Numbered from the stretch's first letter, positions 30,093-40,695 are shown. The stretch is 64,000 nucleotides of DNA from Arthrobacter globiformis (GCF_030818015.1 NZ_JAUSZX010000001.1:2790001-2854000), one strand, 5' to 3'. Made by a program: numbers and translations. Notes: generated from the sequence alone by a model not told the origin.

Positions 30093-30938
30093 ATGACCAA
30101 CACCACTTCCGCGCCTTTGGCCGGGCAGGGCGCGCCTGCAGGTGCGCTGCGCGGTGGAAAACGTGCTGCCCTGGCATCCGTGCCCGCCGCGGCCGATGCC
30201 GATGAGCGCACGCGTGACCGCGTCCTTAGCGCCGTCCTGGAACACGGGCCGGTCAGCGCCGCGGAATTGGGCGACCTGCTCGGATTCACCCCGGCCGCCG
30301 TCCGCCGCCACCTGGACCACCTGTCCCGTGCTGGCGTCATCGAGGTCAAGCGCGTGGCCCGCGCCGGCGCCGGTGCCGGCCGCCCCGCCCGCCGCTACGT
30401 CCTCAGCTCCCAGGGCCAGTCCTCACTGGGTGACGACTATCTGAACATTGCCAGCCTGGCGCTCAAGCAGCTCGGCGCGGTGGCGGGGGACGAAGCCGTC
30501 CGCCAGTTCGCCGTCGAGCGTTTCGCGGAGATGGAACGCCGCTACGCCCCGGAGGTGGAAGCGGCCGGAACCGACATCACCGCCCGCGCGCAGGCGCTGT
30601 CTGCCGCCCTGTCCCGGGACGGCTTCGTCGCTTCCACTGCCACTATTGAAGCCAAGGCCCCCCTGCCCGCCGCACTCTCCAGCGTCCAGCTGTGCCAGGG
30701 TCACTGCCCCATCCAGCAACTGGCCACCCAGTTTCCCGTGTTCTGCGACGCGGAAACGGAAATGTTTTCGCGCCTCGTTGGTGTCGATGTCCGCAGGCTT
30801 TCCACGCTCGCCCGCGGGGGACACGTCTGCACCACCCACATACCCACAGGCCGTCCGGCCGTCACAGTGGCCTCAGCCACGCATGGCGCCCCGGACAACC
30901 TGGATGAAGTATCCAACCATCTGCAAGAAAGGCCGTGA
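30093..30938 (+). CDS. sufR: Fe-S cluster-sensing repressor SufR (ArsR/DeoR-type HTH)
   Basis: Regulator of 281 residues. Residues about 45-105 form a winged helix-turn-helix ([20 protein letters not shown] with the recognition helix [13 protein letters not shown]). The C-terminal half has four cysteines (201, 205, 218, 246) in the pattern that binds a [4Fe-4S] cluster in Suf[15 protein letters not shown] and GGHVCTTH. It should repress the suf operon when clusters are plentiful. ATG 30093 is chosen; GTG 30084 is also in frame. Neither has a good ribosome binding site, so a leaderless message is possible. It overlaps sufB by one base. Confidence 0.93.
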   Translation: MTNTTSAPLAGQGAPAGALRGGKRAALASVPAAADADERTRDRVLSAVLEHGPVSAAELGDLLGFTPAAVRRHLDHLSRAGVIEVKRVARAGAGAGRPARRYVLSSQGQSSLGDDYLNIASLALKQLGAVAGDEAVRQFAVERFAEMERRYAPEVEAAGTDITARAQALSAALSRDGFVASTATIEAKAPLPAALSSVQLCQGHCPIQQLATQFPVFCDAETEMFSRLVGVDVRRLSTLARGGHVCTTHIPTGRPAVTVASATHGAPDNLDEVSNHLQERP

Positions 30939-32401
30939 TGACGGACCAACTATCAGAGAAGACGGTTGCCGAGACTGCTGTGATTTCGGAGATTCTGGAA
31001 AAGAATCCCGAGCTCCACGGAATCGGCACCTACGAGTACGGCTGGGCCGACAAGAACGACGTCGGCGCTAACGCACGCCGTGGCCTCAACGAGGACGTCG
31101 TCCGCGACATCTCGGCCAAGAAGAGCGAGCCGGAATGGATGCTGGACCTTCGCCTTAAGGGCCTGAAGTACTTCGACCGTAAGCCCATGCCCACCTGGGG
31201 TGCGGACCTCTCCGGCATCGACTTCGACAACATCAAGTACTTCGTGCGCTCCACCGAGAAGCAGGCCGCTACCTGGGAAGACCTTCCCGAGGACATCCGG
31301 AACACGTACGAGAAGCTCGGCATCCCGGAAGCCGAGCGCAGCCGCCTGGTCTCCGGCGTGGCCGCCCAGTACGAGTCCGAGGTGGTCTACCACCAGATCC
31401 GCGAGGACCTTGAGGCCCAGGGCGTCATCTTCCTGGACACCGACACCGCGCTGCGCGAGCACCCGGAGATCTTCCAGGAATACTTCGGCACCATCATTCC
31501 GGTGGGCGACAACAAGTTCGCCTCGCTGAACACGGCCGTATGGTCCGGCGGCTCCTTCGTGTACGTGCCCAAGGGCGTGCACGTCGACATCCCGCTGCAG
31601 GCCTACTTCCGCATCAACACGGAAAACATGGGCCAGTTCGAGCGCACGCTGATCATCGCGGACGAGGACTCCTACGTCCACTACATCGAGGGCTGCACCG
31701 CCCCGATCTACACCTCGGACTCGCTGCACTCCGCCGTCGTGGAAATCGTGGTCAAGAAGGGCGCCCGCGTCCGTTACACCACCATCCAGAACTGGTCCAA
31801 CAATGTGTATAACCTGGTGACCAAGCGCGCGATCTGCGAAGAAGGCGCCACCATGGAGTGGATCGATGGCAACATCGGTTCCAAGGTCACCATGAAGTAC
31901 CCGGCCGTCTACCTCACGGGCGAGCACGCCAAGGGCGAGACTCTGTCCATCGCGTTCGCCGGCGAAGGCCAGCACCAGGACACCGGCTCCAAGATGGTCC
32001 ACATCGCGCCGAACACCAAGAGCTCCATCATCTCCAAGTCCGTGGCCCGCGGCGGCGGACGCGCGGCCTACCGCGGCCTGGTCCAGATCCGCGAAGGCGC
32101 CAAGCACTCGGCCAACACCGTGCGATGCGACGCCTTGCTGGTGGACACCATCAGCCGCTCGGATACCTACCCTTACATCGACATCCGCGAGGATGACGTC
32201 CAGCTGGGTCACGAGGCTACTGTCTCGCGCGTTTCCGAAGAACAGCTCTTCTACCTTATGTCCCGCGGCATGCGCGAAGACGAAGCCATGGCCATGATCG
32301 TGCGCGGCTTCATCGAGCCGATCGCCCGCGAGCTGCCGATGGAATACGCCCTCGAGCTGAACCGCCTCATTGAACTCCAGATGGAAGGATCCGTCGGTTA
32401 A
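30938..32401 (+). CDS. sufB: Fe-S cluster assembly scaffold SufB
   Basis: SufB (487 residues) forms the SufBC2D complex on which [Fe-S] clusters are built. It has the family blocks [36 protein letters not shown] and [13 protein letters not shown], and the conserved [36 protein letters not shown] region. Unlike several mycobacterial SufB proteins it has no intein. ATG 30938 is preferred over GTG 30935 since AAAGG is six bases upstream of it. Translationally coupled to sufR and sufD. Confidence 0.97.
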   Translation: MTDQLSEKTVAETAVISEILEKNPELHGIGTYEYGWADKNDVGANARRGLNEDVVRDISAKKSEPEWMLDLRLKGLKYFDRKPMPTWGADLSGIDFDNIKYFVRSTEKQAATWEDLPEDIRNTYEKLGIPEAERSRLVSGVAAQYESEVVYHQIREDLEAQGVIFLDTDTALREHPEIFQEYFGTIIPVGDNKFASLNTAVWSGGSFVYVPKGVHVDIPLQAYFRINTENMGQFERTLIIADEDSYVHYIEGCTAPIYTSDSLHSAVVEIVVKKGARVRYTTIQNWSNNVYNLVTKRAICEEGATMEWIDGNIGSKVTMKYPAVYLTGEHAKGETLSIAFAGEGQHQDTGSKMVHIAPNTKSSIISKSVARGGGRAAYRGLVQIREGAKHSANTVRCDALLVDTISRSDTYPYIDIREDDVQLGHEATVSRVSEEQLFYLMSRGMREDEAMAMIVRGFIEPIARELPMEYALELNRLIELQMEGSVG

Positions 32402-33642
32402 TGACTGCCGAAATTACTACTGAAAAGGCCCGAATCGGAGCGCCTTCCATCGCAGGCTTCACCGAGGAAGGCGAGGGCCTGGTTTCCGCCAAGGTGGACC
32501 ACAGCCACAACCACGGCCTCACCGTGATGTCCTCCCGCGCCGAGCGCCTCACGAGCTTCGACGTCGCCGACTTCGCGCTGCCCACCGGCCGCGAGGAAGA
32601 GTGGCGCTTCAGCCCGGTCCGCGGGCTGGCCAACCTGCTCTCCGATGCAGCGTCGGACGGCGAAGCGGCCGCGTTCACCGTGGAAGCCCCCGAAGGCTAT
32701 GTCCGCGGCAGCCTGGCACAGGGAGCCGCCCCGCGCGGAACCGTGCTGACCCCGGCCGACCGGGCCGCCGTCGTCGGCTCAGCAAACACCGACGAGGCCC
32801 TGCACGTGGTCATCCCGGCGGAAGCCGAACCGGCTGAGCCGGTGCGGATCCTGGTCCACGGCGCGGGCGCCGGCCGCCGCTCCAACGCACACTACGTGCT
32901 GGAAGCCGGGGCCAACTCGCGCAGCGTGGTGATCCTGGAGCACACCGGTGCCGCTGACCACAACGGCAACCTGGAAGTCATCGTTGGCGAGGGCGCAAAG
33001 CTCACCGTCATCTCGGTGCAGCTCTGGGAAGACGACGCCAAGCACCTCGCACAGCACGACGCGCAGGTGGGCAAGGACGCTGTGTACAAGCACATCGCCG
33101 TGTCCCTTGGCGGATCCATCGTGCGCCTGAACTCAAACGTCCGCTTCGCGGGTGAAGGTGCCGAGGCCGAGCTGCTGGGCCTCTACTTCGCCGACGCCGG
33201 GCAGCACCTGGAGCACCGGTCCTTCGTTGACCACAACGTGGCCAACTGCAAGTCCAACGTGCTGTACAAGGGCGCCCTGCAGGGCAAGAACGCGCACACG
33301 GTATGGGTCGGCGACGTCCTGATCCAGAAGCACGCCCTGGGCACCGACTCCTACGAGAAGAACCAGAACCTCGTGCTGACGGACGGCTGCCGGGCCGACT
33401 CTGTTCCGAACCTCGAGATCGAGACTGGTCTCATCGAGGGCGCCGGACACGCGAGCTCCACCGGGCGTTTTGACGACGAACACCTGTTCTACCTCATGGC
33501 ACGCGGCATTCCGGAAGAGGTTGCGCGGCGGCTCGTCGTGCGCGGCTTCCTCAACGAGATCATCCAGCAGATCAAGGTCCCGGCCCTCGAAGAGCGCCTG
33601 ACCGAGGCTGTTGAGCGTGAACTCGCCGCGACCGAGAACTAA
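32401..33642 (+). CDS. sufD: Fe-S cluster assembly protein SufD
   Basis: Paralogue of SufB (413 residues) with the shared right-handed beta-helix core and C-terminal region (NLEIETGLIEGAGHASSTGRFDDEHLFYLMARGIPEEVARRLVVRGF). A conserved His in DAGQHLEHRSFVDH corresponds to the residue implicated in cluster binding in SufD proteins. ATG overlaps the sufB stop (TAATG). Confidence 0.96.
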   Translation: MTAEITTEKARIGAPSIAGFTEEGEGLVSAKVDHSHNHGLTVMSSRAERLTSFDVADFALPTGREEEWRFSPVRGLANLLSDAASDGEAAAFTVEAPEGYVRGSLAQGAAPRGTVLTPADRAAVVGSANTDEALHVVIPAEAEPAEPVRILVHGAGAGRRSNAHYVLEAGANSRSVVILEHTGAADHNGNLEVIVGEGAKLTVISVQLWEDDAKHLAQHDAQVGKDAVYKHIAVSLGGSIVRLNSNVRFAGEGAEAELLGLYFADAGQHLEHRSFVDHNVANCKSNVLYKGALQGKNAHTVWVGDVLIQKHALGTDSYEKNQNLVLTDGCRADSVPNLEIETGLIEGAGHASSTGRFDDEHLFYLMARGIPEEVARRLVVRGFLNEIIQQIKVPALEERLTEAVERELAATEN

Positions 33643-33669
33643 GCAGCCCCGGAAAGTACAGGACAACGG

Positions 33670-34029
33670 ATGACTGAACAGCCAAAGGGCGAGCTCGTCT
33701 GCAACGTGAACGAGATCCAGCCCAAGCAGGCCCTGCGGATCCTGATCGATGACTTCCCCGTCGCGATCGTCAAGGACTCCATGGGAGAGATCCACGCTAT
33801 CGGCGACACCTGCTCGCACGCGGACATCTCCCTCTCGGAGGGCGAGGTCGAGGGCTGTGCCATCGAATGCTGGGGCCACGGGTCGCAGTTCGACCTGCGC
33901 ACCGGCGAACCTCTCCAGCTGCCGGCCTACGACCCCGTGCCCGTGTTCGCGGTGGAGATCGTCGGGGACGAGGTCTACGTGGACTTCACCAACGTCCTCA
34001 ACGGCGCCGAAACCCCGAACTTCAGCTAG
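33670..34029 (+). CDS. Rieske-type [2Fe-2S] ferredoxin (non-haem iron oxygenase ferredoxin-like)
   Basis: Small soluble protein of 119 residues with an intact Rieske motif, C-S-H ... C-W-G-H (DTCSHADISL to CAIECWGHGSQFDL), which binds a [2Fe-2S] cluster through two Cys and two His. It resembles the stand-alone ferredoxins placed between sufD and sufC in some actinobacteria. It may deliver electrons or act as an acceptor during cluster assembly; no function is proven by sequence. AGGACAACGG precedes ATG 33670. Confidence 0.9.
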   Translation: MTEQPKGELVCNVNEIQPKQALRILIDDFPVAIVKDSMGEIHAIGDTCSHADISLSEGEVEGCAIECWGHGSQFDLRTGEPLQLPAYDPVPVFAVEIVGDEVYVDFTNVLNGAETPNFS

Positions 34030-34115
34030 CCCGGCCTGTACCAGAACTAAACAACTTCCAGACCAAAAGACCGCACCGCCGCCCCAACGGCACGGTGCAG
34101 AGGAGAACAAGACAC

Positions 34116-34907
<792 letters not shown>

Positions 34908-34919
34908 TAAGGACACGCC

Positions 34920-35252
34920 ATGACAGAAATCGACGCAGCCCGGACCGGGCTGGAGGATGTCGAAGAGGCACTCAAGGATGTCATCGACCCCGAGCTCGGG
35001 GTTAACATCGTGGACCTGGGGCTGCTGTACGGCCTGAAGTACTCGGAGGACGACGGCGCACTGCTGATCGACATGACCCTCACCACGGCCGCCTGTCCGC
35101 TGACCGACGTACTCGAGGAGCAGGTCGGCAAGGCGCTTGACGGCGTAGTGGACGAGTGGCGCCTGAACTGGGTATGGATGCCGCCATGGGGTCCGGAGCG
35201 GATCACCGACGACGGCAAGGACCAGATGCGGGCCCTCGGCTTCAACATCTAA
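34920..35252 (+). CDS. sufT: Metal-sulfur cluster assembly factor SufT (MIP18/DUF59 family)
   Basis: MIP18-family protein of 110 residues with the pattern VEEALKDVIDPELGVNIVDLGLLYGL and the conserved cysteine in TLTTAACPLTDVLEEQV. SufT helps mature Fe-S proteins, in particular under high cluster demand. AAGGACACGCC precedes ATG 34920, 12 bases after sufC. It is the last gene of the operon; a 20-bp hairpin follows. Genes for SufS and SufU, which sit between sufC and sufT in mycobacteria, are absent here. Confidence 0.93.
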   Translation: MTEIDAARTGLEDVEEALKDVIDPELGVNIVDLGLLYGLKYSEDDGALLIDMTLTTAACPLTDVLEEQVGKALDGVVDEWRLNWVWMPPWGPERITDDGKDQMRALGFNI

Positions 35253-35283
35253 ATCCCCACCGCCTCCCTCGCCTCGCTTCGCG

Positions 35284-35466
35284 TCGGCCAGGGAACCCTC
35301 CCCGCTACCTCCCCAATCTCGCAAGCTCGATTGGGGCACCTCGGTAGCGTGGGCCCAGGCGGAGGCCCCTGACATGAGACGACGGCCGGTCACCTTCCCA
35401 GCGAAGGTGACCGGCCGTCGTCGTTCCCCACCGGCCCCCTAGCCTCGCAAGCTCGGCCAGGGAACC
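35284..35466. repeat. REP-like intergenic repeat pair
   Basis: Two 14-base sequences TCGGCCAGGGAACC (35284-35297, 35453-35466) and two 12-base sequences CTCGCAAGCTCG (35318-35329, 35444-35455) occur once on each side of the suf terminator. One copy sits inside a small hairpin (CCCCAATC/GATTGGGG, 35311-35336). The arrangement suggests a degenerate repetitive extragenic element. Confidence 0.55.
35378..35422. terminator. Terminator between sufT and the convergent peptidase gene
   Basis: A 20-bp perfect stem (35378-35397 with 35403-35422) and loop CCAGC, followed by GTTCCCC. It can serve both convergent genes. Confidence 0.85.
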
Positions 35467-35485
35467 TTGCCGGCGTGGGCCCACC

Positions 35486-36382
35486 TCAGAGGGTGGGGGC
35501 GCTGAACGTGTCACACTGGTTGATGTCGCCGGTCTTGTAGCCCTGGTAGAACCACTTCTGCCGCTGCGCGCTGGACCCGTGCGTCCAGCCCTCGGGGTTG
35601 ACGCGGCCCGTGGCGGCTTTCTGGATCCGGTCGTCGCCGACGGCGGAGGCAGCAGACAGCGCGTCGTTCAGGTCCTGCTGCTTGAGCGGCTCAAGGAAGG
35701 GCTTGCCGGTCTTCGGGTCCTTCTGCGTGGTGGCATACCGAGTCCAGAGCCCGGCGTAGCAATCGGCCTGAAGTTCCACCCTGACGGCGCCGGAATCCGC
35801 GCCCTGCGGATCCTGCTGCGCCTTGTCCAGATCTCCGAGGATGTTCTGAATGTGGTGGCCGAACTCATGTGCCACCACGTATTCCTGGGCCAGCGGGCCA
35901 CCTGAGGAGCCGAAACGGGTCACGAGGTCCTGGAAGAACCCGGGATCGAAGTAGGCGGTGGTGTCTGGCGGGCAGTAGAACGGGCCCACCTCGGACGTGG
36001 CCGTGCCGCAGCCGGTGCGGGTGGCGCCCTCGAACAGCACAGCCTTCGGCCGCGGGTACTTCACGTTGTAGTCAGCGAGATAGGCCGGCCAGAACACGTT
36101 AAGGCTGTTGACCGTCCCGGCAATCCGGCAGTCGAGGTCCCTGTCGGCGTCGGAACCCAGCTTGCACTGGGTGAGAGGCGTTCCCGTGCTCTGGGCGGGC
36201 TGTTCCCCGCCGGTGCCCAGGAGTCCGCCAAGCAACTGCGGATTGATGCCGAACAGGGCCGCAAGGAGCAGGACGACACCGCCCCCGATGCCTCCGCCGA
36301 TCTTCGTGCCGCGGCCGACTCCACCGCCACGCCGGTCTTCCACCTGGGATGGGTCCAGCTCGACCCCGTCATTGAAGCTCAT
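35486..36382 (-). CDS. Neutral zinc metallopeptidase family protein (YpfJ-like), membrane anchored
   Basis: Protein of 298 residues with a short cytoplasmic N-terminus, one hydrophobic helix (GGGIGGGVVLLLAALFGINPQLLGGLLG, about 30-58) and an extracytoplasmic metallopeptidase domain carrying HEFGHHIQ, the HEXXH zinc site. Later blocks such as ELQADCYAGLWTRYA and the terminal WTHGSSAQRQKWFYQGYKTGDINQCDTF are characteristic of the YpfJ family. The substrate is not known. Start ATG 36382; the open frame beyond it overlaps the divergent ligase gene. Confidence 0.92.
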   Translation of the reverse strand: MSFNDGVELDPSQVEDRRGGGVGRGTKIGGGIGGGVVLLLAALFGINPQLLGGLLGTGGEQPAQSTGTPLTQCKLGSDADRDLDCRIAGTVNSLNVFWPAYLADYNVKYPRPKAVLFEGATRTGCGTATSEVGPFYCPPDTTAYFDPGFFQDLVTRFGSSGGPLAQEYVVAHEFGHHIQNILGDLDKAQQDPQGADSGAVRVELQADCYAGLWTRYATTQKDPKTGKPFLEPLKQQDLNDALSAASAVGDDRIQKAATGRVNPEGWTHGSSAQRQKWFYQGYKTGDINQCDTFSAPTL

Positions 36383-36442
36383 GTTGTCACAATAGTCTTT
36401 GCCACAGGGCTGTGGCAGGCTCAGGCCGGTAAAGTTGGTCCG

Positions 36443-37849
36443 ATGCCTTTTCTCAACAACCTTCAGCGCTGGGCCGATGAACGCCCCGACGACACCGCCG
36501 TCGTCGTGGCCGGAAAACGGCTCAGCTGGGCCGAACTGCGCGATGGTGCGCTGGCCGCGGCGGCCGGCAGCTCGGCTCCCGTCACAGTCCTCGCCCAGCC
36601 CAATTCCACCCGGTTCGCCGTTGATTTCGCTGCTGCCGTTGCCGGCGACCGTGAGTGCGCGGTCCTGGACCCCGCATGGCCTGAAGCGCTGCAGGACGAG
36701 ATTGTCCAGCGCCTCGGCAGCAGGGTTGACCCCGTGCCCGGCAGCGCCGGCACAGAGTTGGCGGACGGGGATCCTGCGGCCTCGTTCCTCATTGGTCTGA
36801 CCTCCGGCACCACCTCCGTACCCAAGGCCTTCACGCGTTCGCGCAGCTCCTGGCAGCAGTCCTTCAAAGCCTCCATGGAGTTTTTCGGGCTCAGCCAGCA
36901 GGACAAAACGCTGGCACCGGGCCCGCTGGCCGCGAGCCTCAACCTCTACGCCCTGGCCGAGTGCCTCTACGCCGGCTCTGAGTTCCACACGCTCGAATCC
37001 TTCGACGTCGGGGACGTCCACGCCGCCATCGCCCACGACGGCATCACCCGGCTGGTGCTGGTACCCACCATGCTGCGGCTGCTCAGCGAACGCGGGCTGC
37101 TGGGCTGCGTGGACGCGTCAGGCGTCCGGACCATCATCTGTGCGGGCTCGAAGCTGGATGCGCGCACGCTGGAGGCGGCCCGCCGGTGGGCACCGCACGC
37201 CACCATCTTCGAGTACTACGGCGCGTCGGAGCTGAGTTTTGTCTCCGGTGCAGGGCTGGCCGCGGGGGAGCCGTTCGCCGCCGGAAGCACCGCTATCGGC
37301 CGGCCGTTCCCGGGCGTCGAGGTGCGGATCCTGGACGACGCCGGGGCGGAGGTTCCCGACGGGGCGGCAGGCAACATCAGTGTACAAAGCGGGATGGTCA
37401 GCAACGGCTACCTCTGGGGCGACGACGGCCAGGCGTTGCGCTGCTTCGACGGCTGGTTCACCGTGGGGGACCAGGGCTACCTGTCCGGCGGGGTGCTGCA
37501 CATCCTCGGCCGCCGCGCCGACATGATCATCACCGCAGGCAAGAACGTTTACCCGCACGAGGTGGAGCTGGCGCTGTCCTCCGTGCCGGGGGTGGCGTCG
37601 GCGATTGCCGCCGGCATGGACGATGACCTCCGCGGCCAGCGCGTGGTGGCCGGCATCGTTCCGTCCCATGGCGGGGTTACGGCGACGCAGCTCAAGACCG
37701 GCCTGGAGGACGTCCTGGCCAAGGACAAGCGGCCGCTGCAGTACTTCGCCCTCGACGAGCTTCCGGTGACGGACCGTGGAAAGGTCAGCCGCCGCCTGCT
37801 GCTCGAGTGGATCGCAGCCCGTGACAGCCGGGTCCGGCACCTTGTCTAG
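36443..37849 (+). CDS. AMP-dependent acyl-CoA synthetase (FadD/VraA-like)
   Basis: Adenylate-forming ligase of 468 residues. Motifs are LTSGTTSVPKAF (P-loop-like), YYGASELSF and VGDQGYLSGGVLHILGRRADMIITAGKNVYPHEVE, with the catalytic Lys in TDRGKVSRRLL near the end. It is shorter than usual FadD proteins (about 520-550 residues). It activates an unknown carboxylic acid to its CoA thioester. The overlapping thiolase gene downstream suggests that both act on the same acyl chain; the pairing resembles vraA-vraB of staphylococci. Confidence 0.88.
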   Translation: MPFLNNLQRWADERPDDTAVVVAGKRLSWAELRDGALAAAAGSSAPVTVLAQPNSTRFAVDFAAAVAGDRECAVLDPAWPEALQDEIVQRLGSRVDPVPGSAGTELADGDPAASFLIGLTSGTTSVPKAFTRSRSSWQQSFKASMEFFGLSQQDKTLAPGPLAASLNLYALAECLYAGSEFHTLESFDVGDVHAAIAHDGITRLVLVPTMLRLLSERGLLGCVDASGVRTIICAGSKLDARTLEAARRWAPHATIFEYYGASELSFVSGAGLAAGEPFAAGSTAIGRPFPGVEVRILDDAGAEVPDGAAGNISVQSGMVSNGYLWGDDGQALRCFDGWFTVGDQGYLSGGVLHILGRRADMIITAGKNVYPHEVELALSSVPGVASAIAAGMDDDLRGQRVVAGIVPSHGGVTATQLKTGLEDVLAKDKRPLQYFALDELPVTDRGKVSRRLLLEWIAARDSRVRHLV

Positions 37850-39122
37850 GAGCACAGAGTCCAGCCTGGGGCACAGCAGCTCGGGGCCGGGCAGCTCCGG
37901 GTTCGAGCGGCCCGGGCTCGGACTGCCGGATGACCGGCAGCCGGTGATCATCGCTGCGCTGCGCACTCCGGTCTGCCGGGCGAACGGGGCGCTGAAGCAC
38001 CTGCGCTCCCACGAGCTCCTGGCCCCTGTCCTCACGGCGCTTCTCGCCGAAACGGGAGTGGACACGGGCGAGGTGGCGGACGTCGTCATCGGCAACGCGG
38101 TGGGCGCGGGCGGCAACGTTGCCCGGCTCGCGGCCCTGGAAGCCGGCCTGCCCGTCACCGTTCCCGGCCTCACCGTCGACCGCCAGTGCGGCTCCGGCTT
38201 GGACGCCATCGTCCTCGCCTCCCGGCTCGTCGCCGCCGGCGGCGGCACGTACCTCGCGGGCGGCGTCGAAAGCATCAGCACCGCGCCGCTGCGCGCACAT
38301 CGGAACGACGACGGCGAACCCGCCTTCTTCAGCCGCGTCCAGTTTGCGCCGCACAGCCACGGCGACCCGGATATGGGCGTCGCGGCAGAGAACGTGGCCC
38401 GGGAGTATGGCATCAGCCGGGCCCGGCAGGACGAGTTTGCGCTGCGCAGCCACCGCAGAGCTGTGGCTGCGCAGGCCGGTGGCACGTTTGCCCGGGAGAC
38501 GGTGGCGCTACCGGCCGTTTCGGGGACAGCGCCGGCGCCGGAAACTGTCCCGGCGAAAGTGACGGCCGACGACGGTCCCCGCCCCAAACTCAGCGAGGCG
38601 CTGATGGCGCGGTTCCCCGCGGCGTTCGTGGAGTCCGGGACTGTTACCGCCGGAAACTCGTGTTTCGACGCGGACGGTGCAGCCGCCGTCGTTATCACCT
38701 CCCTGGCCAGGGCCCGGGAACTGGGCGCTGCCGACGGACTGGCCGTGCTGGGCACGGAGACGGCGGGGGTGGAGCCGCAGCTGCTGGGCATCGGTGCCGC
38801 AGCGGCCGCCTCACGGCTGCTGGCCGCGCAGTCTGTGGAAGCGGCGAACGTGGACTTGGTGGAGTTCAACGAGGCCTTCGCCTCGCAGACCCTCGCGTGC
38901 CTGGACCAGCTGGGGATCGATTCGCTCCGGGCCAACGCCGACGGCGGGGCCCTGGCTTTGGGCCATGCCTACGGCGCGTCCGGGGCGGTACTGGTCACCC
39001 GGCTGCTGGCGCAGGCCCGGCAGGAACCGGCCGCTCCTGCCCAAGGAACGTTAGCCCTGGCGATGATCAGCATCGCCGGCGGCATGGGCACCGCGGCGCT
39101 GTTCCGCCACATCCGGCTGTAG
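37821..39122 (+). CDS. Thiolase family protein with a replaced second cysteine
   Basis: Acetyl-CoA acetyltransferase-fold protein of about 433 residues. The nucleophile is present in DRQCGSGLDAI (Cys123), as is the catalytic His in GGALALGHAYGASGA (His382). The second cysteine of classical thiolases (CIGGGxG) is replaced by Ser in MISIAGGMG (Ser417). This could weaken or change the condensation/cleavage activity. Start is uncertain: GTG 37821 overlaps the ligase gene by 29 bases, TTG 37842 by 8. It ends 25 bases before the convergent CoA ligase gene. Confidence 0.85.
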   Translation: MTAGSGTLSRSTESSLGHSSSGPGSSGFERPGLGLPDDRQPVIIAALRTPVCRANGALKHLRSHELLAPVLTALLAETGVDTGEVADVVIGNAVGAGGNVARLAALEAGLPVTVPGLTVDRQCGSGLDAIVLASRLVAAGGGTYLAGGVESISTAPLRAHRNDDGEPAFFSRVQFAPHSHGDPDMGVAAENVAREYGISRARQDEFALRSHRRAVAAQAGGTFARETVALPAVSGTAPAPETVPAKVTADDGPRPKLSEALMARFPAAFVESGTVTAGNSCFDADGAAAVVITSLARARELGAADGLAVLGTETAGVEPQLLGIGAAAAASRLLAAQSVEAANVDLVEFNEAFASQTLACLDQLGIDSLRANADGGALALGHAYGASGAVLVTRLLAQARQEPAAPAQGTLALAMISIAGGMGTAALFRHIRL

Positions 39123-39147
39123 ACCGGACGGACGCACCAAAGAACCG

Positions 39148-40695
39148 CTACAGGGTTGCCGGGTCCGGGAACAGCTGCTGCCGGAGGTCCTTCTTGCGGA
39201 TCTTCCCACTGGCCGTTCGCGGCATCTCGTCGACGAACACCACCGCCTTGGGGATCTTGTAGCGCGCGAGCCGGCCGTCGAGGTGTGCCCGGACCTGCTG
39301 TTCGGTCAGGGTCGCACCTTCGCGGACCACCACAACGGCCCGTGGCACTTCACCCCACTTGTCGTCCGGAACACCGATCACCGCGACGCTCCCCACCGCG
39401 TCGATCTCGGCGATGGCCTGCTCCACCTCGGCCGGGTAGATGTTCTCGCCGCCGGAAATGATCATGTCCTTGAGCCGGTCGGAAACGAAGACGAACCCGT
39501 CCTGGTCCTGGTAGCCCATGTCGCCGGACTTGAACCAGCCGCCGTCGGAGTAGGACCCGGCGGTGGCGTCCGGCCGGTTCCAGTATTCGCGGATGACGTT
39601 GGGGCCCTTGATCTGGATTTCACCCACGGCGCCCTGCTGGACCGGGCCGCCGGCGGGGTCGGCGATCCTCACGTCGGTGAAGAAGTGCGGCAGCCCGGAG
39701 GAGCCGGCCTTGTCCCGGGACCGGGAAGCGGGCAGGGTGGTTGCCCCCGGGGCCGTTTCCGTCATGCCGTAGCCGTTCGAGAAACGCAGGCCCCGGGCTT
39801 CGTAGGCTTCCAGGACCCGCAGGGGGACGGCGGATCCGCCGCAGGTGAGCTTGTTCAGCGAGCTGATGTCCGACGTCGGCCATTCCGGATGTTCGCAGAG
39901 CATCTGGTAGGTGGTGGGCACCCCGCTGATGGTGGTCACGCGGTGGCGTTCGATGAGCTGCAGCGTCCGCTGCGGATCGAACCTGGGCTCGAGGATCACC
40001 GTGCCGCCCTTGAGCAGGGTGGGCAGGACCCCCATGTCCAGCGACGCCACATGGAACATCGGGGAGATCATCAGAGCCACGTCGGCGAAAGAGAAGTCGA
40101 AATCGGTGATGACGTTGATGCAGTTCCAGGTGATGTTCCCATGCGTGAGCAGGGCGCCCTTGGGGTTGCCGGTGGTTCCGGAGGTGTAGAGGATCATGGC
40201 GCCGTCGTCCAGGGTGACCGGTTCGTCCACGGGCTCGGCGCTGCCCGATGCCACGACGTCCTCATAGTCCTCGGCAGCTGCATCGGCGCCAGCAGCTGCA
40301 GCGTCGCCGACTGCGAGGCGCGTCAGCGCTGTCCCCACGGCAGCCGCACGGGCCACGGTACCCAGGTCCGCGGCGTAGACCAAAGCGGCGGCGGAGCAGT
40401 CGTCCAGCTGGAACCTGATTTCCGGCGGTGCGAGCCGCGTATTGAGGGGAACAAAGATCGCGCCCAGCTGGCCGCAGGCGAAGAGCGTCTCCAGGAAGGC
40501 GGGGTGGTTTTCCCCGAGATAGGCCACCCTGTGGCCCCTGGCCACGCCGCGGTGCCGCAGGGCGTTGGCCAGCCGGCAGCTGCGGTCAGCGAACTGTTCA
40601 TAGCTGAGTTTCCGGTCCCCGGCGATGAGCGCCGTCTTGTCCCCGGATTTCGGGCGGCGCCGTTGCAGCCACGAGCCGATGCCAAAATTTTCCAT
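39148..40695 (-). CDS. couL: p-Hydroxycinnamoyl-CoA synthetase-like acyl-CoA ligase
   Basis: Adenylate-forming CoA ligase of 515 residues with MILYTSGTTGNPKGALLTHGN, NGYGMTETAPG, GWFKSGDMGYQDQDGFVFVSDRLKDMIISGGENIYPAEVE and the catalytic Lys in MPRTASGKIRKKDLR. It is the distal gene of a six-gene minus-strand operon whose composition matches the cou genes of Rhodococcus jostii, where CouL activates p-coumarate and ferulate. The substrate is inferred from this gene context, not from specificity residues. Confidence 0.8.
   Translation of the reverse strand: MENFGIGSWLQRRRPKSGDKTALIAGDRKLSYEQFADRSCRLANALRHRGVARGHRVAYLGENHPAFLETLFACGQLGAIFVPLNTRLAPPEIRFQLDDCSAAALVYAADLGTVARAAAVGTALTRLAVGDAAAAGADAAAEDYEDVVASGSAEPVDEPVTLDDGAMILYTSGTTGNPKGALLTHGNITWNCINVITDFDFSFADVALMISPMFHVASLDMGVLPTLLKGGTVILEPRFDPQRTLQLIERHRVTTISGVPTTYQMLCEHPEWPTSDISSLNKLTCGGSAVPLRVLEAYEARGLRFSNGYGMTETAPGATTLPASRSRDKAGSSGLPHFFTDVRIADPAGGPVQQGAVGEIQIKGPNVIREYWNRPDATAGSYSDGGWFKSGDMGYQDQDGFVFVSDRLKDMIISGGENIYPAEVEQAIAEIDAVGSVAVIGVPDDKWGEVPRAVVVVREGATLTEQQVRAHLDGRLARYKIPKAVVFVDEMPRTASGKIRKKDLRQQLFPDPATL

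Noticed and set aside
33867..34115. Extended N-terminus for SufC
   Set aside because: The extension overlaps the Rieske gene out of frame; ATG 34116 has a clear ribosome binding site and gives normal SufC length.
37776..37821. Upstream extension of the thiolase frame to 37776
   Set aside because: It lies wholly within the ligase gene and adds no thiolase sequence.
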